A stretch of DNA of 64,000 bases, taken from positions 191,582,448 to 191,646,447 of the forward strand of contig OY720632.1 of assembly GCA_963169105.1 (NCBI GenBank), given 5' to 3'. Shown one piece after another: positions 57,055 to 64,000 of the stretch. Position 1 is the stretch's first letter. The number at the start of each line of letters is the position of its first letter. Origin of the DNA: Ceriagrion tenellum. Taxonomy: Eukaryota; Arthropoda; Insecta; Odonata; Coenagrionidae. A program made the translations under genes and the position numbers. The notes below the pieces were generated by a model. It saw nothing but the letters and a program-made list of their open reading frames with translations, was not told the origin of the DNA and did not search any database.

Positions 57055-57320
57055 AGGTGAAGTGACTCCTCACCATATACCCAAGCCAGACCTCCCGCAG
57101 TGAACATTGTAGCAGAATTTCCCAAACACAACTCATCCCCCAGCTAACGAACAAGTGCTCCCCTTCCACTCTCCCATATTCTCCACCCCCCTAGATAACT
57201 CAAGTGAACTGATGAACTTTGTTTACTTTGTAAATGCGATCATGGCTCCTCACCATATACCCAAACCATACCTTCCACAATGTAAATTGTAGTTGACTTT
57301 CCCAAAACACAAACTAAGAT
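56945..57320 (+). repeat. Tandem duplication of about 190 bp in the Penelope-like 3' region
   Basis: 56945-57135 and 57138-57320 align: CTAACGAACAAGTGCTCCCC, CCACTCTCCCATATTCTCCA, GGCTCCTCACCATATACCCA-type blocks occur in the same order in both. The first copy contains the last about 35 codons of the GIY-YIG frame; the second has lost the frame. Confidence 0.8.
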
Positions 57321-57479
57321 GTTTTCCCCTCTCCATCCCCTAACCCTTTCCCACCTCCAAGCATTCCCCACCCCCTACCCCCCACGCCCGCCTCCCACAC
57401 CCCCTCTCCCCTCCTCTCCCAGATTCCTTCCCCTCCCCTACCACAAAGCTGTATATATAGAGTGATAGATGTTGTATTT

Positions 57480-57520
57480 GCACCTGAAGATGACACGAAG
57501 TCTCGAAACCTGGGTCGTGT
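57480..57520 (+). ncRNA. Hammerhead-ribozyme-like motif at the Penelope-like 3' end
   Basis: CTGAAGA (57484-57490) fits the core CUGANGA, GAAA at 57505-57508 fits the second core strand. Stem I: GCAC 57480-57483 with GTGT 57517-57520. Stem II: GACAC 57492-57496 with GTCTC 57500-57504, loop GAA, one C-C mismatch and one extra U at 57491. Stem III: CC 57509-57510 with GG 57513-57514, loop of two. Predicted cleavage after the GUC ending at 57516. Very short stem III is known for Penelope-type hammerheads. The mismatch and bulge may reduce or abolish activity. Confidence 0.55.
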
Positions 57521-57566
57521 TTTTAAACCTATAGTGGAGTATACAAAGTTTTATTTAAGTTACTAT
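57508..57566 (+). repeat. Right inverted terminal segment of the Penelope-like element
   Basis: Inverted partner of 55140-55196. Confidence 0.8.
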
Positions 57567-57570
57567 GAAT

Positions 57571-58371
57571 TACTTCCACAAAGTCAAGCCTGGAACCATT
57601 TCCTTTGTGGAGAAGATTTATTAAATTTCCCAATGTTTTGCCATCAAAGCACACTTGGTGCAGGCATGCAAATAAAAATGCACTGAGTAGCATTACATAT
57701 TCTGGTGATATTCCCTGCACCAGCTGGCAATACACAACTCTGCAAACATCTGTCTCTGCCTTTCTCATCACGTTCACTCACTCCATAGACACAGACTCCG
57801 CGTCGCTCAATTCCAAAACCTGAAGAAGCAAGGAAAAAAATATAGGAATGTTATACAAGTACACACAAAACATGCTAACATAAATAAGTACCCATGCAGA
57901 ACATGAGCAAAGACAACAATGAAATGAGAAATGAATGGCAATGCATTGATGAGATCGATCTTTCACATGGAGATCAATTCAATACCAAGCAAAACCTGTA
58001 CAAATAAATTCCACAGAGTCAGGCAAGATTTTGTGGAACTGTATCCTAAATGACAAACGAAAGATACTTTAATACTTGAATTTGTACTGTCCTCTTCATT
58101 ACCACTTGGTACAACGTGTGCTTTGCGACTGTCACAAAATTTTATTGGTCACTAATGGATATGATATACATATGGTACTCTATTCACACTACCCATACGG
58201 TATGTATATGACTTTCAAAACAGAATATAAAAAAACACTGTACACAAATAAAGTCCATTAAATAGTATTACTGCAAATCACATAATTTTAGCTGAAAAAT
58301 GTATGCATTCCTCAGGTGAATTAAATCAATTTTCAATCAGGTATTACTTTTAGATTATTCATTAACCCTTT
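57571..58371. other. Unassigned stretch
   Basis: AT-rich, no element recognised. Confidence 0.4.
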
Positions 58372-58375
58372 GAGT

Positions 58376-58560
58376 GTGGCATGATGTGAAATCACGTCAT
58401 GGTTGTCTTTACGCTAGTGTTGATGACGTTATATGACGTCATGGGTACCATGAGCGTTCCAGCTTTCACCACTAGGGGAATTTGGTGAAAGTTCCCCTTA
58501 AATTTTTAAATCACTCATGGTACCCTTGACGTGATATCACGTCATGCCGCACTCAAAGGG
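58376..58560. mobile_element. piggyBac-type MITE, 185 bp with TTAA target duplications
   Basis: Ends CCCTTTGAGTGTGGCATGAT (left) and complement CCCTTTGAGTGCGGCATGAC (right), inverted repeats of about 34 bp; TTAA at 58372-58375 and 58561-58564. CCC start plus TTAA is diagnostic of piggyBac-type elements. Interior includes a second inverted pair (GGTACCATGAG / CTCATGGTACC) and TGACGTCA palindromes. Non-coding. Confidence 0.88.
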
Positions 58561-58564
58561 TTAA

Positions 58565-60744
58565 TCAGTAACTTTGAACACCATTTGACTGTGCTGTAAT
58601 TTCGTAACGAATATCACTGTTAATTGCGTAGTTTTTACTAAATCTAAATTTTCAACTGCAGAGTTTTCTGGCCAAATGATCACATCATATAACTTCTTTA
58701 GAGGGTAAGCATTGACAGAGATTTTAACAGATGCATATGGGCCTTTAGCATTTAGAATTTCAATTTTGCCTGGTGAGGACAGTTTTGAGTCCAAATTTTT
58801 TCAGTTCAGATGACTAAGTAGGAGAGCATCAATGTTGATTTGAACAGACAGATGATAGCAAATACTGAATTTGAAACAAATAGAACACGAGAGAATAACA
58901 AGTCAAACACTAATAAATGGTTCAATAATTTAAAGAAAGGCTAAGACTCCGAAAATTGAGCCTCCTCATCCAATATTGCAGAGGGACGCAGCATTTGCTC
59001 AAAGGTTATCAGCATAATGAAACCAACTCTCAAAAATATCACGAATAATAGGGCAATCACAAAAAATGGAAAAGGCATTTTAGGACAAAGAAATAGCTTG
59101 CAATTTGGTAAATGATAAATAAATAAAATAATATGTTAAGTTTCTTGATTATTAAAAACAATAAAAGCACATGGCACATCATTGTTAATCAAAGGAAAGA
59201 TTTATGAATGAATAATCAGGAATGATATTTTAATTATAAATAAACCTAGAGATTTTTATACTGATCTTAATTTAAAATATAGTAGAGCTTCCCTACATGT
59301 CTAACACATGAATAATTAAATGGGTATGACTCCAGTACTCTGAATATGCATTACTGGTGCTTGCTTCTACATCAATGGAGTCAACGAGGTCATGAGGCAG
59401 AATACTACGTACAAACATCAACTACTGGGTAACAATATCACTGAGATATAGCAGCTGACAACATTGAGTGGGTGGCATTGAAAACTGAGCAAGAAGCTCT
59501 ACAAGTTCAGCTTGTCCAAACCATTGAACTAATTTCATTTTCAAGATATCCGACATTCAAGGAGACTATTTCTTGAATTTTGCAGATAGTTGAGCTTTGT
59601 CCTTATTGTTTTCCTTAAACTTGAGTACCTGTCGTGTCTTTGGAGATTTCCTTTCTTCCAGATGTCTTCACATGGGGTGGCTAGAGCAAAGGGAAAATGT
59701 TGGACTTGCTATCATCTTCCTCGTGAGTCTCATCATTGTGAGACGTTTCGCTAGCAGGACAAAAAGGGACATTTGAAGCCATTGACCGAGGAGCTGTTGT
59801 ACCCAATGATTTTCCCAACACCAATTTTACATGTACATTGTTTTGGTACATTTTGTGCCATATTTCTGGTACATACTAGGATAAGGACTCTTGCAGGTTT
59901 TTCTACTTCATACTCATACTTTCACCAGCCTATCAGAAAAATCAATATCAATGTGAGATCACTAGCATCAATAACCTAAGACAGGCAATTTAGATATGTT
60001 TTCAAAAGAAAACTGGCAGCATAAGCCATGAGATGCAGCTATTTGTACAGTCAAAATCAAACATTATAATGATTCTTCTGATAGAAGTAGTCTAAATTTG
60101 ATACAGTTATCGTCTGAATCGACTACATTATATCCTTTTGAATCAGAGAAGACAGGCCCATCAATCCCCAGATATGAGTAAGTTTCTGTCACACTGAACC
60201 AAGGTTCAACTTCAACAGGAGTATGCGAATACCTAAATTTTGTAAATTATCATGAAGATATTTAGTAGGGATAAATGAGCAACTTGAAATTCAAATAGAG
60301 TTTAACAAAAAACAAAACTTAACACGACTCGAGCATTTTTAAAAAGGCTCAATATGGATGGGCAGGCAACGTGAGAAATATTCAGTTAATTGCTAAATCA
60401 GAGCATAAACTATCCAAGGAGTGTCAAAGAAGTCAAGAGTCAGGAAGGAGAATAAAGCAGTACAAATGAGATTGAGAATTAAAAATTCTGAGGTAACTTT
60501 AAAGGATATTATAAAAACAAACAGCGACCAGTCATGTCAATTCAGCCATGCTTTCCCTTTGGGGAATGTAACGTAGTGGAGTTAAGAGTATTGAGCACAA
60601 ATAAATATAGTGTTAATTCCGAGTCTTCAACGTTATTGATTTTGGCCTGCCTGACTGCTCCTAAGGATTTCAGAAAAAGGCACTCCTCTGATGTTAGTGG
60701 ATACATAATTCTATGCGACAATATGCTTTCCATGGTTTTCTGAG
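58565..60744. other. Unassigned stretch upstream of the second Gypsy
   Basis: A 77-codon - frame at 58561-58794 and protein-like text on the - strand near 60120-60230 (ETYSYLGIDGPVF) may be scraps of old elements; none is identifiable. No LTR for the downstream Gypsy was found here. Confidence 0.35.
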
Positions 60745-61351
60745 ATGGATCCTGAGATTTCAACTGAACGTTTTGAAGGACTAGCTGATCCTTGGATGAA
60801 TAAAGAGATAACTATTCCGTCATGGGAAGACACTATTTGGAACGTATCACTCAAGTTGAACCACATGCCAAAGGCCACAGAACATTCTCTGAGATTTTCA
60901 AATAAGAAGATTGCAGTTCTACTTCCTGAATTTTCCGGACTGCCTCATGGAGATGTTTCTTCATGGATTATATGGTGCAATCAGGTAATGGATATGCACA
61001 TGGTGCCTGGAAACGTAATGTATCTGATCAGTATGGAAATTTGACGAAGGTATGCTTTAAAGAGGTACCATTCCAAATAGACCTATATTTGTTTGTCTTG
61101 GGACAAGCCTAAGGACACTTTGCAACTCATGCTCGACTGTGGACCTAACAGTTTCTTTGTTTAAACCACTTGAATCCAGGTGATGGAGAAAAAATGAAAG
61201 TTCTATGAGTTATTGTAATGACAGTGACTATAGCAAACTGACTCTGCATGTCCAATGATGACATGATTATCTTATTGATGGGTTTGACAACCCTACACTG
61301 CAGTCCCATGCACAGATGCAAGTCTTCAATACCCACTGTGAACTTTTTTGA

Positions 61352-61870
61352 GTGATGACGCGAGTGACAGTGGCCGACCGAGGCTCGACGGTTAAACTTT
61401 CCCACAGCCCTCCTCAACCCACAGCTGGCCCTCTGTCTACCTCCAATCCCATCCCTTTTAAGCCCAAATCACCTCCCCCAGAGCGTTCAGTTCAGTGCTA
61501 CAATGGTAACAGCAGAGACCGACATCTAGCTTCGGCATGCCCACCGCCAAAGAGGGAGAGAGGATGGTGTTTTGAGTGTGGCGCCATGGGCCACCTGGTC
61601 CAAGACTCCCCATGGAAGAGGTCTGTGCCAGATAGTGCCACCCTTGTTGTCCACACAACAGCCCCACCAAGGGTAAAGAGTTCAAGGCTAGTCATCTCAC
61701 CACCAGTGAATTTATTTAACTTGATGTTTAGTACCAACTATGCAGAAGATACTTTGTCTAAGGGTGAGATGATTCGATTCGTGGATTCTCGTTTGCCTAT
61801 TAGCCTCATCAAGTCAAAGTCTATTTCTTCTGAGTTCTATGAAACAGTGTGCAGTGAAATGAATTTTTGA
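61352..61870 (+). pseudogene. Gypsy-2 nucleocapsid and protease start
   Basis: CYNGNSRDRHLASACP and CFECGAMGHLVQDSPWK are two CCHC knuckles, the first with an altered second Cys (CYNG) and the second with the last Cys changed to Ser. The protease active site reads VDSRLP instead of V/IDSG. Open for 172 codons, but key residues are lost. Confidence 0.75.
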
Positions 61871-62242
61871 GTTATTAAGGGATCTTAACTAAAGATGCCT
61901 CTTTTACCTCTAATTTTCAGATTAATGGTATCTTGTTGCCTCTAAAATTTTATGTTGTCCCGAATTCCACGCAGGGATACAACTCTATTGTAGGTAGAGA
62001 TTTCATTTCTCATCCTGATGCAAAGATTTCTTTTGGGTTCAAGGACAAGTGAAAGTTTTCCCAAAAGGAAGTCCTGTTAATGTAATTCCTAATATTGATT
62101 GTATGAGTGAGGACAATTTAATTGACGATGTCATTATTTCTGCAAATGTTTCTGGTACAGTGACTGAAAAGGTAAAACAAGTTATTTTGGAACACTGCTA
62201 TGGGAAAGGTTCAGTCGCCTGCATCCAACGATTTATTGTAAG

Positions 62243-62389
62243 CACAAATGAAAAAACGACTTCGTTTTCTTCCACTGATTTATTTCTTTGGTACAACATG
62301 TTTCGACACATAGAGGTCATTTTCAAGTACCTCGTTTTTTCATTTGTGAATATCAACTTCCACATAGTTGAGCCTGATACCATTGAACG
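62243..62389 (-). mobile_element. Small Penelope-end-derived insertion in Gypsy-2
   Basis: Flanked by direct repeats AACGATTTATTGTAAG (62227-62242) and AACGGATTTATTGTAAG (62386-62402), a 16-17 bp target-like duplication. Contains an inverted pair CACAAATGAAAAAACGA (62243-62259) and its complement near 62331-62348. On the - strand the interior reads GGTACTTGAAAATGACC, a short hairpin, GTCGAAAC and GTTGTACC, the same order as the hammerhead-like Penelope ends at 37340-37604 and 57480-57520. Confidence 0.5.
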
Positions 62390-62991
62390 GATTTATTGTA
62401 AGACTGAATATGAGATGAAAATCATTTTGAGGCACGAGCAGCCTTTTTCTTACAGTCCCTGAAGGTTGGCCTATGATGAGAAAGCAGAAGTAAAGAAAAT
62501 CATTGATGAACTTGTGGCAAAAGGGATCACAAGGCCAAGTAATCCCCCATATATGTAGTAGCCTTATTGTCCTAGTAGAGAAAAAGGAGAGTAGTTACAG
62601 GATGAGTGTTGACGAAATTGAATAAGTTGACAAATAAGTTGAATAACTTTACGAAATTGAATAAGTTGACGATCAAGGATCACTATCTAAATTGCCACTC
62701 ACTGACAATTTTTTTATTCGAGAGCAAGGAAAGAATTATGTCACTTGCCTGGTATTGAAGAATGGCTTCCCCACCATATTAAAATGAATGGAAATTCCAT
62801 CAGGTATATTTCATTTGTGACTCCAGTGGGTGAATATTTAGGAATGCCTGCTTGAGGCTTTCACAGCACTGTAGTGTGGGTGATTCCAATTCATTCAGAT
62901 TTTGCTGCATTGCGTTATCTTGGAGATGACATTTCGTGACCAATGCTGGCCACATCTTTAGATCAGGTCTGAATGCCGACTTTTGGATAAG

Positions 62992-62993
<2 letters not shown>

Positions 62994-63071
<78 letters not shown>
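62994..63071. repeat. (AT)n microsatellite, about 78 bp
   Basis: Uninterrupted AT dinucleotide run. It sits inside the 3' end of the Penelope-like element on the - strand, directly after CCCTGAGGACGG. Confidence 0.9.
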
Positions 63072-63073
<2 letters not shown>

Positions 63074-63142
63074 GTCCTCAGGGTGGCCTTCTAGTATCGC
63101 GTCCAATCAGCATAGAGGACCCTGATTTTGGTGCATTTTTGC

Positions 63143-63658
63143 TCAAGAGTCTTTTCCATGTGTTGTGGAGCCTGTGGCTGTTGTCTCTATTGAAATTTCT
63201 TTCACTCTCTCTATTTCAACAGCCACCCAGATGAGTCGAGGGAAATAATACTTTTCTTTGCCCAAGACTCGTGCGTCACCATTCATTACGTGATGTCCTG
63301 GGTTGGAGAAGGCATTCTCTGCAACTGCTGACTGGTTGCAGTGCTTGTTTCTGAGAGCCCTTTGGTATTCGCTCAAATGGACCGAAATCGCCCTCTTTGT
63401 TTGCCCCACATACTTCCGGCTGCAGCTGCAGGGAATCTCATGTACTCCTTCGTACTGGAAATCTGGGATTTTGTCCTTTGATCTTGGAAGACTGTCGATA
63501 ATTTTCTCTACCTTGAAATATCTCGGTATGATGTCATGTTTCTTTAGGATTCTCCCGATCCTTTCTGTCGTTCCCGAGATGAATGGTAGCATCACAAAGC
63601 TTCTAGGTGTTGGAGTCTCCTTAGTCTCTTTCTTCTCCTCCTGCATAGCCCTCCTCAT
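63143..63658 (-). pseudogene. Penelope-like RT tail and GIY-YIG endonuclease
   Basis: MLPFISGTTERIGRILKKHD (linker found between RT and nuclease), IIDSLPRSKDKIPDF, then GVHEIPCSCSRKYVGQTKRA, HLSEYQRALRN, SAVAENAFSNPGHHV. GVHEI and KYVG are the GIY-YIG strands (GVH for GVY), CSC the PLE cysteine pair, and AVAEHA-type motif reads AVAENA with His replaced by Asn. Open for 171 codons without stop; a different PLE subfamily from 55-57 kb. Confidence 0.85.
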
Positions 63659-63780
63659 GGACCTGATAAGGGCCTTAAAGGATTAAGATTTAGAATTAAG
63701 GATTCTTTTGGCCTTTCTGGACTGGGTATGGTGCTCTACTTCCACACACTGTGTAATAGTGTCTTTATCATGCCTTCGCC

Positions 63781-64000
63781 TTTAAGGGGAGAGAATTCCA
63801 GCACTAACCAGGAAACTCAAGGATCTTAGCTAGAAGAAACTCAAACTCATTTCGTCCCTGGCCTGAAGGAAGAACAACATGTCACGCCGGCAATCATGAA
63901 GAACAGATACTCCAAGGTTATAAAATGCACTGAAGAATATATTGCAAACTATAACTTTCCATAGAGTACCAAGGCAAACAGAACCTGCATTTGCTTCTGC
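63781..64000. other. Window edge, unassigned
   Basis: No convincing RT text on the - strand; element boundary not visible. Confidence 0.3.

Larger units (their letters stand above)
55135..57570 (+). mobile_element. Penelope-like element with GIY-YIG endonuclease, inverted termini and hammerhead-like motif
   Basis: RT (about 55240-56652) followed by GIY-YIG (56690-57054), a tandemly duplicated 3' UTR segment, a C-rich tract (57340-57450) and a hammerhead-like end (57480-57520). Bases 55140-55196 are an inverted copy of 57508-57566 (AACCTATAGTGGAG and ACAAAGTTTTATTTAAGTTA). Lesions: frameshift between 55960 and 55980, stops at 56650-56652 and 56704-56706. Penelope-like elements use the GIY-YIG nuclease for integration and carry partial inverted or tandem pseudo-LTRs with hammerhead motifs, which fits this layout. 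Confidence 0.88.
60745..62840 (+). mobile_element. Second Gypsy-like element, gag to RT start, heavily decayed
   Basis: gag-like PWMNKEITIPSWEDTIW and LLPEFSGLPHGDVSSWI (60745-61044), double zinc knuckle (61490-61620), protease-like RFVDSRLPISLIKSKSIS (DSR for DSG) and NGILLPLKFYVVP, YNSIVGRDFI (61920-62030), then IERIYCKTEYEMKI, RLAYDEKAEVKKIIDELVAK and GITRPSNPPY (RT entry) and VEKKESSYRMSVD near 62590-62620. Frames are broken throughout and the RT core, integrase and LTRs are missing. A Penelope-derived insertion lies at 62243-62389. Confidence 0.75.
62850..63780 (-). mobile_element. Second Penelope-like element, GIY-YIG end
   Basis: GIY-YIG coding part at 63658-63143, then on the - strand a 3' region with CCCTGAGGACGG, the (AT)n run, and TGGCCAGCATTGGTCACGAA with ATGTC (about 62910-62960), again resembling a hammerhead-like end (CUGANGA, stem II, GAAA, NUH). 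The RT upstream (above 63700) is decayed or absent; KDTITQCVEVEHHTQSRKAK near 63690-63760 may be its last part. 63780-64000 is unassigned. Confidence 0.65.

Noticed and set aside
62983..63234. 83-codon frame with repeated Ile-Tyr
   Set aside because: It is the translated (AT)n microsatellite.
63303..63686. 127-codon + strand frame
   Set aside because: Antisense of the GIY-YIG coding region at 63143-63658.

Overview
The window is eukaryotic nuclear DNA, most likely from an arthropod with a large, repeat-rich, AT-rich genome. The evidence is one host gene split by large introns with GT-AG splice sites, surrounded by many decayed transposons of types common in arthropods (CR1/Jockey-like, RTE-like, mariner, piggyBac, Harbinger-like, Gypsy and Penelope-like). 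I cannot name the species.

The host gene is a regucalcin/SMP-30 family gene on the + strand with six coding exons (5900-5979, 27874-28067, 28329-28538, 29700-29921, 38594-38706, 41659-41904). The exon phases fit exactly and give 1065 coding bases (354 residues plus stop), with an AATAAA at 41954. Exon 1 encodes a signal peptide, so the product is probably secreted. All expected metal and substrate residues of the beta-propeller are present. Intron 1 is about 21.9 kb and intron 4 about 8.7 kb; both are filled with transposons.

Layout: 1-4240 is a CR1-like LINE on the - strand, interrupted by an antisense 5'-truncated copy of the same family (2118-3273). 4471-5290 is a degenerate repeat array. 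5640-5979 is a CG-rich block with exon 1. Intron 1 (5980-27873) holds two copies of a 555-bp inverted-repeat element, CR1-like tails, four to five RTE-like LINE fragments, a 1307-bp mariner with intact TA target duplications (22642-23948) and a Harbinger-like MITE (27032-27669). Introns 3-5 hold an hAT-like MITE, a third 555-bp copy, a CR1-like RT piece, a fold-back element (34841-35399), inverted Penelope-type hammerhead-like ends (37340-37604), a second Harbinger-like MITE (37713-38420) and an endonuclease remnant.

Downstream of the host gene: a dead piggyBac (42500-43930), rearranged fragments of an unresolved transposase (44690-45791), a Gypsy LTR element on the - strand (45792-51276) whose 5' LTR carries an inverted piece of its own gag, a Jockey-like RT remnant (52790-54700), a Penelope-like element with GIY-YIG domain, inverted ends and a hammerhead-like motif (55135-57570), a 185-bp piggyBac MITE (58376-58560), a second dead Gypsy (60745-62840) carrying a Penelope-derived insertion, an (AT)n tract and a second Penelope-like element on the - strand running toward the window end. 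Every transposon reading frame is broken by at least one stop, frameshift or truncation. The most novel observations are structural: the inverted gag segment inside an LTR, a 62-bp integrase segment copied outside the LTR, repeated hammerhead-like Penelope ends in inverted pairs, and the four-armed fold-back element.
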